The notes under the pieces are model-generated. The model worked only from the letters and a program-made list of their open reading frames with translations. It searched no databases and was not told where the DNA came from. Positions 32,465 to 41,289 of a DNA stretch of 44,759 nucleotides are shown piece after piece; the first letter of the stretch is position 1, and the number at the start of each line of letters is the position of its first letter. The stretch is from Limimaricola cinnabarinus LL-001. Lineage in GTDB: Bacteria > Pseudomonadota > Alphaproteobacteria > Rhodobacterales > Rhodobacteraceae. Position numbers and translations under genes: made by a program. The stretch spans positions 1 through 44,759 of the forward strand of contig NZ_BATB01000027.1 of the NCBI RefSeq assembly GCF_000466965.1, in the 5' to 3' direction.

Positions 32465-33892
32465 CTAGCCCCCCATGCGCGGCGGCGAAAGCCCCTCAGG
32501 CGGGTGTCTGCCCCACGCGCTGAGCGGCGCGGGCGGGGCGGGCGACTTGGGCAGCGCCACGTTGATCCCCGCCTCGCTCAGCATACGGTAGATCTCGGCA
32601 AAGCTCTCGTCGGCGATCATCGCCTCGCCCTTGCGCTGGCTCAGGAAGCTGTCGGCGGGACCGGCGAAGCGGATCGCGGCATCGACCTCTTCGTCCGAGC
32701 CGACCTTGTAGGCGCCGATGCGGATCAGCTCCTCCATGTCGGCATGCCGCGCGAGGCTGCGCCTTGCCGCCTGCAGCACCGCGTATTCGGCGGGCGAATG
32801 GCAGGCGGGCAGCATCCGCGAAATGCTTTTCTGAATGTTGACGGCCGGAAAGCGGCCCTGCTCGGCGATGGCGCGGTCGAGCACGACATGACCGTCGAGC
32901 ACGCCGCGCACCGCGTCGGCCACCGGTTCGTTCATGTCGTCGCCATCGACCAGAACCGTGTAGAGCCCGGTGATGTCGCCCTGCCCCTCGGCGCCGGGGC
33001 CCGAGCGTTCGAGAAGCTGCGGCAGCTCGGCGAAGACCGTGGGCGGGTAGCCCTTGGCGGTCGGCGGCTCGCCCGCCGCGAGGCCGATCTCGCGCTGTGC
33101 CATGGCGAAACGGGTGACGCTGTCCAGAAGCAGCAGCACCTGCAGGCCCTGATTGCGGAAATGCTCGGCCACCGCCGTGGCGGTCCAGGCCGCCTGACGG
33201 CGCATGAGCGGCGGTTCGTCGCCGGTGGAGACAATCATGACCGAGCGCGCCATGCCCTGCGCGCCGAGATCCTCCTGGATGAAATCCTGCACCTCGCGGC
33301 CGCGCTCGCCGACGAGGCCGACGACGATCACGTCGGCCTGCGCGCCGCGCGCCAGCATCGCCATCAGGGTCGATTTGCCGACGCCCGAGCCCGCGAAAAC
33401 GCCCATGCGCTGGCCCCGGCACAGTGGCACGAAGACGTCGAGCGTCTTGATGCCGGTGTCGAGCCGCGCGCCGACCCGGCGCCGCGCGAAGGCGGCGGGG
33501 GGGCCGGCGCGCACCATGCGCGGCGCGTCGCCCTCCATCAGTGGCCCACGCCCGTCGAGCGGATCGCCCAGCGCGTTGACCACGCGGCCGATCCAGCCCG
33601 CATCGGGGCGCACGAGATCGCCGCGCGGGCTGCTCTCGACCTTGTCACCCACCACCACCCCGGCCCATGAGCCGAAGGGCAGAAGATGCGTGCCGCGCGC
33701 ATCGATGCCCACCACCTCGCCCAGCACCGGGCCGCGCGCGCCATGCACCGTGCAGCGCCCGCCGATGCCGACCGCGCGCTCCAGCCCGCTTACCGTGAGC
33801 GACAGGCCCAGCACCGCGCGCACCTCGCCGGTGACGCGTGCCTCCGGAGCGTTGCGCAGTTGCGACGTCAGGTCCGAAAATGCGGTTTGCAT
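32465..33892 (-). CDS. fliI: Flagellar export ATPase FliI
   Basis: ATPase of the flagellar type III export apparatus, 475 aa. Walker A is GSGVGKST (168-175), preceded by the FliI/F1-type stretch TGIKTLDVFVPLCRGQRMGVF. Walker B lies in LQVLLLLDSVTRFAMAQREIGLA, and EPPTAKGYPPTVFAELPQLLER is characteristic of FliI/SctN. The C-terminus carries an extra Pro-rich tail of about 30 residues (KSPAPPAPLSAWGRHPPEG). I prefer the ATG at 33892 (MQTAFSDL), which has GGGGTGAG upstream; the ATG at 33913 lacks a ribosome-binding site. Diverges from flgB across 67 bp. Confidence 0.95.
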   Translation of the reverse strand: MQTAFSDLTSQLRNAPEARVTGEVRAVLGLSLTVSGLERAVGIGGRCTVHGARGPVLGEVVGIDARGTHLLPFGSWAGVVVGDKVESSPRGDLVRPDAGWIGRVVNALGDPLDGRGPLMEGDAPRMVRAGPPAAFARRRVGARLDTGIKTLDVFVPLCRGQRMGVFAGSGVGKSTLMAMLARGAQADVIVVGLVGERGREVQDFIQEDLGAQGMARSVMIVSTGDEPPLMRRQAAWTATAVAEHFRNQGLQVLLLLDSVTRFAMAQREIGLAAGEPPTAKGYPPTVFAELPQLLERSGPGAEGQGDITGLYTVLVDGDDMNEPVADAVRGVLDGHVVLDRAIAEQGRFPAVNIQKSISRMLPACHSPAEYAVLQAARRSLARHADMEELIRIGAYKVGSDEEVDAAIRFAGPADSFLSQRKGEAMIADESFAEIYRMLSEAGINVALPKSPAPPAPLSAWGRHPPEGLSPPRMGG

Positions 33893-33910
33893 GGAACTCA
33901 CCCCGGTAGT

Positions 33911-33938
33911 CATGCCGATTTATACATGCTATCCATGC
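33911..33938. promoter_or_regulatory. CATGC repeat cluster in the fliI-flgB divergent promoter region
   Basis: The 67-bp gap between fliI and flgB is A+T-richer than its surroundings and carries CATGC three times, at 33911, 33925 and 33934; the middle part reads TATACATGCTATCCATGC. The octamer TATCCATG (33930-33937) recurs in the fliL-fliF divergent gap. It may be a binding site for a flagellar regulator; no known consensus fits clearly. Confidence 0.3.
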
Positions 33939-33959
33939 TCGACTGGAAAGGAAACGCAA

Positions 33960-34352
33960 ATGCTCGATAGCATGTCCTTCTTTGCTCTTGCCTCGAAACG
34001 CCTCGATTGGCTCGCGGCGCGGCAGAAGGTGATCTCCGAGAACGTCGCCAACGCCAACACGCCCGACTTTCTGGCCAAGGAGGTGGCGGGGTTCGATTCG
34101 GTGCTGGCGGGCACGCAATCGGGCATGACCACAACCAACGCCCGGCATATCGCCACCGGCAGCGGCGGCCATGGCGGACCGCGGGTGATGACCGACGCCG
34201 CCGCGTGGGAGCGTTCGATCGACGGCAATACCGTCGTGCTCGAACAGCAGACCGTGAAGGCCGCCGAGGTCAGCGAAAGCTACCGCCTCGCGGCGCAGCT
34301 CTACCGCAAGGGCCACGATCTGCTCACCCTTTCCGTCACCGGCCAGCGCTGA
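33960..34352 (+). CDS. flgB: Flagellar proximal rod protein FlgB
   Basis: Rod component exported by the flagellar type III system, 130 aa (typical). It begins MLDSMSFFALASKRLDWLAA, continues with the rod-family motif RQKVISENVANANTPDFLAKE, and ends with a helical stretch (VKAAEVSESYRLAAQLYRKG) that packs in the rod. ATG at 33960 follows AAAGGAAACGC. First gene of a long plus-strand flagellar operon; flgC follows after 17 bp. Confidence 0.93.
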   Translation: MLDSMSFFALASKRLDWLAARQKVISENVANANTPDFLAKEVAGFDSVLAGTQSGMTTTNARHIATGSGGHGGPRVMTDAAAWERSIDGNTVVLEQQTVKAAEVSESYRLAAQLYRKGHDLLTLSVTGQR

Positions 34353-34369
34353 GCGCATAGGAGACCGCC

Positions 34370-34780
34370 ATGGACCCGCTTTCCTCGATCAGCGCCATCG
34401 CCGCCAGCGGCATGCGGGCGCAGGGCGAACGCCTCAAGGTCGTGTCCGAGAACGTCGCCAACGCCGACTCGACCGGCAATACGCCGGGCGCCGACGCCTA
34501 TCGCCGCAAGACCCTCGCCTTCGAGGAGCTGGTCGACCGCGAGATGGGCGCCTCCATGGTCAAGGTCGAAGAGATCGGCCGCGACAAGACCCCCTTCGCG
34601 CTAGTGCACGACCCCGCGCATCCGGCAGCGGACGCCAAGGGCATGGTCAAGATGCCCAACGTGAACCCGATCCTCGAAATGAGCAACATGCGCGAGGCGT
34701 CGCGCAGCTACGAGGCGAACATGAACATGTTCGAGGCGGGGCGCGACATGCGCACCCAGATGCTCGACCTTCTCAGATAA
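34370..34780 (+). CDS. flgC: Flagellar proximal rod protein FlgC
   Basis: Rod component, 136 aa. N-terminal rod signature LSSISAIAASGMRAQGERLK then VVSENVANADSTGNTPGADAYRRK, and the C-terminal helix MREASRSYEANMNMFEAGRD typical of FlgC/FlgG proteins. ATG at 34370 with AGGAGA upstream. fliE starts 9 bp after its stop. Confidence 0.95.
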   Translation: MDPLSSISAIAASGMRAQGERLKVVSENVANADSTGNTPGADAYRRKTLAFEELVDREMGASMVKVEEIGRDKTPFALVHDPAHPAADAKGMVKMPNVNPILEMSNMREASRSYEANMNMFEAGRDMRTQMLDLLR

Positions 34781-34789
34781 GGCTGACCG

Positions 34790-35113
34790 ATGACCGAGTT
34801 TTCGTCGATCCTCTCCACTTCCAACGTCCGCGGCGCCTACCGCTCCTCGCAGGAGCTGTCGGGTCTGCCCGGCGCGGCGGACGCGACCGGCAAGGGCGAG
34901 AGCTTTTCCGACATGCTGCGCGACGCCACCACGAACACGGTCCAGACCATCCGGGAGGCCGAGGCGGTCGCGCAGAAGGGCTTGACCGGCGAGGTCGGCA
35001 CCCAGCGCGTCGTCGAAGCGACCCTGGAGCTGGAGAGCACCGTGAAGATGATGGTCTCGATGCGCGACAAGGTCATCGAGGCGTATCAGGAAATCATGCG
35101 GATGCCGATCTGA
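34790..35113 (+). CDS. fliE: Flagellar hook-basal body complex protein FliE
   Basis: Small export-gate/rod junction protein, 107 aa, linking the MS ring to the proximal rod. The C-terminal half LTGEVGTQRVVEATLELEST then VKMMVSMRDKVIEAYQEIMRM is the FliE signature; the N-terminal half is variable. ATG at 34790. The flgB-flgC-fliE order is the common one. Confidence 0.93.
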   Translation: MTEFSSILSTSNVRGAYRSSQELSGLPGAADATGKGESFSDMLRDATTNTVQTIREAEAVAQKGLTGEVGTQRVVEATLELESTVKMMVSMRDKVIEAYQEIMRMPI

Positions 35114-35144
35114 TCGCGGCGCCGACGGGGACGCGGGGGCGGCG

Positions 35145-35414
35145 ATGAACGAGAGCGACACCTACGACATCCTATCGGACACGATCCTCACCGTGCTGAT
35201 CGGCTCGGGCCCGATCCTCGCGCTGGCGCTGGGCGTCGGCCTCGTCATCGCCTTTTTTCAGGCGCTGACGCAGATTCAGGAGATGACGCTGACCTTCGTG
35301 CCCAAGATCGCGGCGATCTTTCTCGGCCTGCTCGCCGCCACCCCCTTCATCTACGCAACGCTGACGCGGCTGTCGGACCGGGTGTTCGACCTGATCGCGA
35401 GCGGCGGCGCATGA
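35145..35414 (+). CDS. fliQ: Flagellar export-gate protein FliQ
   Basis: Integral membrane protein of the type III export gate, 89 aa, two hydrophobic segments (about 18-38 and 50-72). Family residues are seen in ALGVGLVIAFFQALTQIQEM and TLTFVPKIAAIF. ATG at 35145. Its stop overlaps the start of the lytic transglycosylase gene (ATGA), so the two are coupled. Confidence 0.94.
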   Translation: MNESDTYDILSDTILTVLIGSGPILALALGVGLVIAFFQALTQIQEMTLTFVPKIAAIFLGLLAATPFIYATLTRLSDRVFDLIASGGA

Positions 35415-36217
35415 GACGGCTCGCGCTGGCCCTCTCGCTCGTCGCGGCGCTGGTGCCCCGGCCCGGCCTTGCCGGCTGGGGCGATTTCTATCGCGGCAGC
35501 GGATCGCTCGCGGCGTCGAGCGCCGTCGCGGGGGCCGATGCGCGCGGCGCACCGCTCGAACGCGGCGTCTGCGTGGCCGAGATCCTGCGCGCGCAGCTGC
35601 GCCACCGCATTCCCGGCAACCTGCTTCTGGCGATCGGCATTCAGGAGGCGGGGGTGACGCGCGGCGGCCATCTCACGATCTGGCCATGGGCGGTCAACGC
35701 GGCCGGAGAAGGCCGGCTGTTCGACAGCCGCGACGCGGCGCTGGGCTGGATTGCCGAGCGGCGCGCAGCCGGGATCGAAAGCATCGATGTGGGCTGCATG
35801 CAGATCAACCTGCGTTGGCATCCGGACGCCTTTGCCGATGCGGGTCAAGGCTTCGATCCGGCGCAGAACGTCGAATACGCCGCGCGTTTCCTGCGCGGAT
35901 TGTTCGAGGAGTTCGGCGACTGGACAGCAGCGGCGGGCGCCTATCATTCGCGCACGCCAGAGGCCCAAGGGGTCTATCTCGCGGCGCTGCGTCGCAACGT
36001 CGAGATCGCCAACGAGCGGATCGCCGGGTTTCGCGACATCGCCGCGCCCGGCGCGTCCGGCGCACCGGTGCTGGCGCCCGCCCCCCGCCAACCGGGCGCA
36101 GGGTCGATGCGGCGGGGTTGGTCGGCAGGCGGCGCGCAAGGCGGCGGCGCGCGCTTCGGCATCTACAGCGACGCGCCGCTCAGACCGGTGATGTCCATCG
36201 CCACCCCTTCCTCGTGA
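35411..36217 (+). CDS. Flagellum-associated lytic transglycosylase (SltF-like)
   Basis: Exported peptidoglycan-cleaving enzyme, 268 aa. Signal peptide MRRLALALSLVAALVPRPGLAG, then an SLT domain (about 50-200): catalytic Glu79 in LLAIGIQEAG, the conserved loop SIDVGCMQINLRWHPDAF and the C-terminal motif AAGAYHSRTPEAQGVYL. A Pro/Gly-rich tail follows. In Rhodobacter a separate transglycosylase, SltF, opens the wall for rod assembly because FlgJ there lacks the muramidase domain; position between fliQ and flhA suggests the same role here. ATG overlaps the fliQ stop; flhA follows after 7 bp. Confidence 0.88.
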   Translation: MRRLALALSLVAALVPRPGLAGWGDFYRGSGSLAASSAVAGADARGAPLERGVCVAEILRAQLRHRIPGNLLLAIGIQEAGVTRGGHLTIWPWAVNAAGEGRLFDSRDAALGWIAERRAAGIESIDVGCMQINLRWHPDAFADAGQGFDPAQNVEYAARFLRGLFEEFGDWTAAAGAYHSRTPEAQGVYLAALRRNVEIANERIAGFRDIAAPGASGAPVLAPAPRQPGAGSMRRGWSAGGAQGGGARFGIYSDAPLRPVMSIATPSS

Positions 36218-36224
36218 GGCGCGC

Positions 36225-38327
36225 ATGAGCCCGACCCCCGCTCCCAAGCCCAAAGGCCCATCGGCGTTCGTCACCATGGGTCTTGCCAACCGTGACGTGG
36301 GCTTCGCGCTCGGCGTCACGGCGGTTCTCGCCGTGCTCTTCGTGCCGCTGCCCTCGGTGCTGCTCGACCTCGGTCTTGCGGTGTCGCTGGCGCTCTCGGC
36401 GCTGATCCTGATGGTGGCGCTGTGGATCCCGCGCCCGCTCGATTTCAACAGCTTTCCGACGCTGCTCCTCGTCGTGACCATGCTGCGCCTGTCGCTCAAC
36501 GTCGCCTCGACCCGGCTGATCCTGAGCCAGGGCCATACCGGGCCCGGTGCTGCGGGCGGCGTGATCGAAGGGTTTTCACGCTTCATCGTCGCGGGCAGCT
36601 TCGTGATCGGCATCGTGATCTTCGCGATCCTCGTGGTGATCAACTTCATCGTCATCTCCAAGGGCTCGACCCGGATCGCCGAAGTGGCGGCGCGGTTCTC
36701 GCTCGACGCGATGCCGGGCAAGCAGATGGCGATCGACGCCGATCTCGGCGCGGGGCTGATCGACGAGGACGTGGCCAAGAAACGCCGCAAGGAGCTCGAA
36801 GACGAGAGCGGTTTCTTCGGGGCGATGGACGGCGCGTCGAAATTCGTGCGCGGCGACGCCGTGGCGGGCCTGATCATCACCATGATCAACATCGTCGGCG
36901 GCATCCTGATCGGCGTGGTCCAGCACGGGCTGCCGATCGGCGAGGCAGCCAACGTCTATACCACCCTGACCATCGGCGACGGTCTGGTGAGCCAGATCCC
37001 CGCGCTCATCGTCTCTCTCGCCGCCGGTCTCATCGTCACCAAGGGCGGCACCGAGGGCGCGGCCAACGAGGCGGTGCTGGCCCAGCTCGGCAAGTTTCCC
37101 AAGGCGCTCTACATGGCGGCGGGGCTTCTGTGCGGCATCGGCCTGCTGCCGGGCTTTCCCCTGCCCGTCTTCGCGATCCTCGCGGCGATGATGGCGGGCT
37201 TGGGATATGTCATGGATCGCGAGGCCAAGGCCCGGCTCGAACGCGAGGCGGTGCAGGCGGTGGAAAGCGCGCAGGCCGCCACCAAGGACCCCGAAGACGA
37301 CGTTCAGCAGACGCTCAAGCTCGACGACCTGCGGCTTGATCTGGGCGGCGCGCTGGTGCCGCTGATCAACCGGCCCGACGCCGCCCTGCCCGGCAAGATC
37401 AAGAGCCTGCGCCATCTCTTCGCGCGTGACTACGGCTTCGTGCTGCCTTCGGTGCGGATCAAGGACGACCCGTCGCTGGCCTCCGACAGCTATGCCATCA
37501 CCGTGCAGGGCGTGGCCGCCGCCACCTCCGAGATCCGCGCCACCGGCATGATGGTGATCAACCCCGCCGAGGCCGGGATCGAGCTTCCGGGCCAGCGCAC
37601 CAAGGACCCGACCTTCGGGCTCGAGGTGGTCTGGGTCGATCAGGCCCTCGCCGACGAGGCCGAGGCCGCGGGCTGCACCGTGGTCGACCCCGAAAGCGTC
37701 ATCACCACGCATCTGACCGAGATCATCAAGCAGCACATGCCCGAGCTTCTGACCTATGGCGCGGTGCAGGAGCTGATTGAAGGGCTGCCGCGCCCCTATC
37801 AGAAGCTTGCCGGCGAAATCTCGGGCACCAGCCCGACGATCCTCGTGCAGCACGTGCTGCAGGCGCTGCTCCTCGAGCGGATCTCGATCCGCAACCTGCC
37901 ACTGATCGTCGAGGCGATCGCCGAGGCCGGGCGCACCACCTCGTCGGTGACGCTGATCACCGAACATGTGCGCCGCCGCCTGTCGAACCAGATCTGCCAC
38001 GCGCTGACCGATCCGTCGGGCTTCGTGCCGGTGATCACCATGTCGTCCTCGTGGGAGACCGAGTTCAACGGCGCGGTGCGGATGAACGGCGAGGAGCGCA
38101 ATTTCCTGATGTCGCCGCAGCGGGTGCAGGAGTTCGTGCTCGAGGCGCGCAAGGAGATCCAGCGTTTTGCCCAGCAGGACGAATGGCCCGCGCTGATGGT
38201 CAGCCCCGAGGTCCGTTCCTTCGTGCGCTCCATGCTCGAGCGCGTCAGCCCGATGACGCAGGTGATCTCGCATAACGAGGTGCACCGGAAGGCCGCGCTG
38301 CGCACCGTCGCCACCATCGGCGGCTAG
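36225..38327 (+). CDS. flhA: Flagellar export-gate protein FlhA
   Basis: Large export-gate protein, 700 aa (typical). About eight hydrophobic segments fill residues 20-330, with the FHIPEP signature region at TLLLVVTMLRLSLNVASTRL and the cytoplasmic loop KGSTRIAEVAARFSLDAMPG then KQMAIDADL. The C-terminal cytoplasmic domain (about 360-700), which docks chaperone-substrate complexes, is complete. ATG at 36225; the stop is 3 bp before the fliR start. Confidence 0.97.
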   Translation: MSPTPAPKPKGPSAFVTMGLANRDVGFALGVTAVLAVLFVPLPSVLLDLGLAVSLALSALILMVALWIPRPLDFNSFPTLLLVVTMLRLSLNVASTRLILSQGHTGPGAAGGVIEGFSRFIVAGSFVIGIVIFAILVVINFIVISKGSTRIAEVAARFSLDAMPGKQMAIDADLGAGLIDEDVAKKRRKELEDESGFFGAMDGASKFVRGDAVAGLIITMINIVGGILIGVVQHGLPIGEAANVYTTLTIGDGLVSQIPALIVSLAAGLIVTKGGTEGAANEAVLAQLGKFPKALYMAAGLLCGIGLLPGFPLPVFAILAAMMAGLGYVMDREAKARLEREAVQAVESAQAATKDPEDDVQQTLKLDDLRLDLGGALVPLINRPDAALPGKIKSLRHLFARDYGFVLPSVRIKDDPSLASDSYAITVQGVAAATSEIRATGMMVINPAEAGIELPGQRTKDPTFGLEVVWVDQALADEAEAAGCTVVDPESVITTHLTEIIKQHMPELLTYGAVQELIEGLPRPYQKLAGEISGTSPTILVQHVLQALLLERISIRNLPLIVEAIAEAGRTTSSVTLITEHVRRRLSNQICHALTDPSGFVPVITMSSSWETEFNGAVRMNGEERNFLMSPQRVQEFVLEARKEIQRFAQQDEWPALMVSPEVRSFVRSMLERVSPMTQVISHNEVHRKAALRTVATIGG

Positions 38328-38330
38328 GGC

Positions 38331-39086
38331 TTGGACCTTGCCGAGTTCCTCGTGTCGCAGGTGCTGGCCGCGGGCCTCGTCTTCGCGCGGCTGGGCGCGG
38401 CGCTGATGTTCCTGCCGGGCTTCGGCGAACAGACCATCCCGCCCCGGCACCGGCTCTTGTTCGGCCTCGCGCTCAGCGCGGCGGTGGCGCCGCTGGTGCC
38501 GATCGGCGGACAGGCCGAGACCGCGCCCGTGGTGCTATTGTCGATGTTCGCGATCGAGATCACCATCGGGATCTGGATCGGCACCACGGCGCGCATCCTG
38601 TTCTCGGCGCTGCAATTCGCGGGCTACCAGATCGGCATGGTGGCGGGCCTGTCCAACGCCTTCGCCCCCGGCTCCGGCAGCTTCGAGGGATCGACGCTGA
38701 TCGCCGGGGTGCTCTTGATGGCGGGCGTGGCGCTGATCTTCGCGACCGAGCTGCACCATCTGATGATCCGCGCGCTGATTGACAGCTACGAGCTGTTTCC
38801 GCCCGGCCGGCTGATGCTCGGCGATCTGGCGCAGCAGATGGTGCGTGCGGTGGCGCAGAGCTTTTATCTCGGGGTCTCTCTCGCGGCCCCCTTCTACGTG
38901 CTGTCGCTGGTGCTCAATCTCGGGATGGGGCTGGCAAACCGCGCGATGCCGAGCCTGCCGGTGTTCTTCGTCGCCGCGCCGATCCTGATCGCGACCGGTC
39001 TGCTGGGCCTCGTCGCGGCGGGGCCGGCCATGCTATCGGGAACCATGCAGGCGCTTGCCGACTGGCTCGCGGGCTTCAGCTTCTAA
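38331..39086 (+). CDS. fliR: Flagellar export-gate protein FliR
   Basis: Integral membrane gate component, 251 aa, about six hydrophobic segments. Typical stretches are FARLGAALMFLPGFGEQTIP, GYQIGMVAGLSNAFAPGSGS and ALIDSYELFPPGRLMLGDLA. The start is TTG at 38331, three bases after the flhA TAG; there is only a weak TAGGG in front, so translation is probably coupled to flhA. flhB follows after 10 bp. Confidence 0.93.
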   Translation: MDLAEFLVSQVLAAGLVFARLGAALMFLPGFGEQTIPPRHRLLFGLALSAAVAPLVPIGGQAETAPVVLLSMFAIEITIGIWIGTTARILFSALQFAGYQIGMVAGLSNAFAPGSGSFEGSTLIAGVLLMAGVALIFATELHHLMIRALIDSYELFPPGRLMLGDLAQQMVRAVAQSFYLGVSLAAPFYVLSLVLNLGMGLANRAMPSLPVFFVAAPILIATGLLGLVAAGPAMLSGTMQALADWLAGFSF

Positions 39087-39096
39087 GGAGGGCGCG

Positions 39097-40218
39097 GTGT
39101 CCGACGAAGACAAGAGCAGCAAGACCGAGGAGCCGACCGAAGCCAAGCTACGCAAGGCGCGCGAAAAGGGCGACGTCCCCTCCTCCAAGGAAACCGGCAA
39201 CATGATGAGCGCCTTCGCGCTGCTCGTCATCTCGCTCTACCTTCTGCCGGGCCTGCTGCCCCGGCTCGCGGGCGATCTGTCGGGGCTGCTCGGCTCCGCG
39301 GGCAGCATCGAGATCGGCTCGGGCACCACCGGGCTGCGCGACATCAGCGGGCTGGCGCAGAGCCTCGTCGGCACCGTGCTGACGACGCTGGCTCCCGTCG
39401 TGCTGGTAATGGTGCTCGCGGCGCTGTTCGGGGTGCTGATCCAGGGCCAGACCGTGGTGGCGCTCGAGCGGATCAAGCCCAAGCTGTCCAAGCTCAACCC
39501 CGGATCGGGCTTCAAGAAGATGTTCTCGGCCGACGCCTTCGTCGAATTTGGTAAGAACATCGCCAAGGTGGGGGTGGTCACGGTGATCGCCCTGCTGGCG
39601 GTGCGCTCCTCGGTGATGGACATCTGGGAGACGCCGGGCTTTGCGCCCGAGACGCTTCTGCCGCATGCGCGCGGGGCCGTGGTGCGCATCCTCATAGGGG
39701 CGACGGCCTTTCTCGCCCTGGTGGCGCTGATCGACATCATCTGGAAGCGGATGGACTACATCCGCAAGCAGCGGATGAGCCTCAAGGAGATCCGCGACGA
39801 GCACAAGGACAGCGAAGGCGACCCGCACATCAAGGGTAAGCGCGCCCAAATCCGCCGCAAGCGCGCGCAGCAGCGCATCGCCACGGCGGTGCCGCAGGCG
39901 ACCGTGGTGCTCACCAACCCGACGCATTACGCGGTGGCGCTGCGCTACACGCCCGGCCTCGATCCCGCGCCGGTCTGCGTCGCCAAGGGGGCCGATCTCA
40001 TCGCGGCCCAGATCCGCCGCATCGCGCGCGAGAACGACGTCACCATCGTCGAGAACAAGCCGCTGGCCCGCGCGCTGCACGCGGCGGTCGAGGTCGACGA
40101 GGCGATTCCGGCCGAGCATTGGCAGGCGGTGGCCGAGATCATCGGCTACATCATGGATCTCAAGCGCCGCATCCGCCGCGCCCCGCCCGAAGGCTCGGCG
40201 CTGCGCGAGGAAGACTGA
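39097..40218 (+). CDS. flhB: Flagellar export-gate/specificity switch protein FlhB
   Basis: Export-gate protein, 373 aa, that switches specificity from hook to filament by self-cleavage. N-terminal SSKTEEPTEAKLRKAREKGD is the family signature, followed by four membrane segments. The autocleavage site Asn-Pro-Thr-His is at 274-277 (VVLTNPTHYAVALRY). GTG at 39097 is the start because AAGGAGG lies 5 nt upstream; an ATG at 39055 would overlap fliR and lacks such a site. Last gene of the operon; it converges with the motE-like gene 28 bp away. Confidence 0.96.
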   Translation: MSDEDKSSKTEEPTEAKLRKAREKGDVPSSKETGNMMSAFALLVISLYLLPGLLPRLAGDLSGLLGSAGSIEIGSGTTGLRDISGLAQSLVGTVLTTLAPVVLVMVLAALFGVLIQGQTVVALERIKPKLSKLNPGSGFKKMFSADAFVEFGKNIAKVGVVTVIALLAVRSSVMDIWETPGFAPETLLPHARGAVVRILIGATAFLALVALIDIIWKRMDYIRKQRMSLKEIRDEHKDSEGDPHIKGKRAQIRRKRAQQRIATAVPQATVVLTNPTHYAVALRYTPGLDPAPVCVAKGADLIAAQIRRIARENDVTIVENKPLARALHAAVEVDEAIPAEHWQAVAEIIGYIMDLKRRIRRAPPEGSALREED

Positions 40219-40246
40219 GGCCCGAAAGGCCGAAGGACCGGGGAGC

Positions 40247-40891
40247 TTACTGGAGCCGGATGCCGTTGAGCCGCTGGTCGCCCGGCAGCTTGGAACGCTC
40301 GAGGATGATCATCGAGATCGCCTGCGCGCGCACCACGTTCATCGCGGCCAGAACCGGCGCAGCGTCGCGCTCGGGCATCGCGCCCAGAACCGTCACCGCG
40401 ACCTCGATGTCGAGATCGTTCATGATCGTCGCGGCGTCGCGCGGCTTCATGTTGACATAGAGCGCCACGAGGCGCGCCACATCGGCCTCGCGGGCCTCGT
40501 CGATCTTGGTCATCAACCCTTCGAGTTCGCCGCGCAGCTCCGACAGCCGCGCCATCTCGATCGACAGCGTCTCCTCGGCCAGCGCGATTTCGGAGGCGCG
40601 CTCATCGAGCGCGGCGCGCTGATCGTCCAAGAGCCCGCGTTCGGTGGCGATGGCCGAGAGCACCTCCTCGGGGGCGGCGCAGCTTTCGGGGATCGCGGGG
40701 GCCACCGCCGCGGTCGCGGGCTCGGGTTCGGGATCGCCCGCCGCGGCGTTGGCGGCGCTCACGAAGAGGCCGGGACGCGTGGGGATGTCGGGGCGCGGCG
40801 CGCCGAGATCGCCGACCAGCAACGACGCTTTGGCGACACCGGCCAGCGCCAAGGCGCCGATCACGATCTGGAAGGGGCGCGGCGCGTTCAC
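40247..40891 (-). CDS. MotE-like flagellar chaperone (MgtE-N fold)
   Basis: Exported or membrane-anchored protein, 214 aa. Hydrophobic N-terminus (about 8-26), an Ala/Pro/Glu-rich linker, a coiled coil (about 85-135, rich in Glu/Leu/Ala) and a C-terminal MgtE-N-like helical domain (LVALYVNMKPRDAATIMNDL; MPERDAAPVLAAMNVVRAQ). In Sinorhizobium, MotE of this type is a periplasmic chaperone for the stator partner MotC. The link to the motor here is by homology and position. GTG start at 40891 overlaps the stop of the upstream gene (GTGA). Last of the fliL-fliM-DUF6468-like-motE-like run. Confidence 0.8.
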   Translation of the reverse strand: MNAPRPFQIVIGALALAGVAKASLLVGDLGAPRPDIPTRPGLFVSAANAAAGDPEPEPATAAVAPAIPESCAAPEEVLSAIATERGLLDDQRAALDERASEIALAEETLSIEMARLSELRGELEGLMTKIDEAREADVARLVALYVNMKPRDAATIMNDLDIEVAVTVLGAMPERDAAPVLAAMNVVRAQAISMIILERSKLPGDQRLNGIRLQ

Positions 40892-41289
40892 TGGTCGCGC
40901 TCTCGCACGCTGTCGAAAAAGCCCTGCACCAGCTCGGTCTTGCCGGTGACGCGGGTGACCCCGGCGGCCTGCGCGCGGGCGCGGGCCGCGCGGGCGACCT
41001 TGTCGCCGCCGCGGGTCGCGGGCTTGTCGCCACGGGCCGCGGGCGCGGCCGCATCGCGGCTGGCGGCGAGCGGGGCCTTCACGGGCGGATCGTTGAGGCT
41101 GCGCGCCACGCTGCCCAGATCGCGCACCGATTCCTCGGATTTGTCGACCGCCGCCGCATAGGCGGTGATCATCGGCTGCAGCTCGCGCAGCGTCTCCATC
41201 AGGAGCCGCACCCGGCGGTCCACCATCCAGGCATAGCCCAAGACACCGGCCAGCATCGCCAGGATCATCGCGTCAATCAGCAAGCTCAC
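40888..41289 (-). CDS. DUF6468-like membrane-anchored protein of the flagellar cluster
   Basis: Protein of 133 aa with one N-terminal membrane segment (SLLIDAMILAMLAGVLGYAW), a conserved helix just after it (MVDRRVRLLMETLRELQPMI then TAYAAAVDKSEESV), and a disordered Ala/Arg/Pro-rich C-terminal half. This resembles the DUF6468 family often found beside fliM in alphaproteobacteria; function unknown to me. GTG at 41289 with AAGGAG about 10 nt upstream; it starts 17 bp inside fliM, and its own stop overlaps the motE-like start. Tight coupling suggests equal dosage with FliM and a motor role. Confidence 0.72.
   Translation of the reverse strand: MSLLIDAMILAMLAGVLGYAWMVDRRVRLLMETLRELQPMITAYAAAVDKSEESVRDLGSVARSLNDPPVKAPLAASRDAAAPAARGDKPATRGGDKVARAARARAQAAGVTRVTGKTELVQGFFDSVRERDQ

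Noticed and set aside
40219..40246. Terminator between flhB and the motE-like gene (GGCCCGAAAGGCC)
   Set aside because: The stem is only about four pairs and no T tract follows on either strand.
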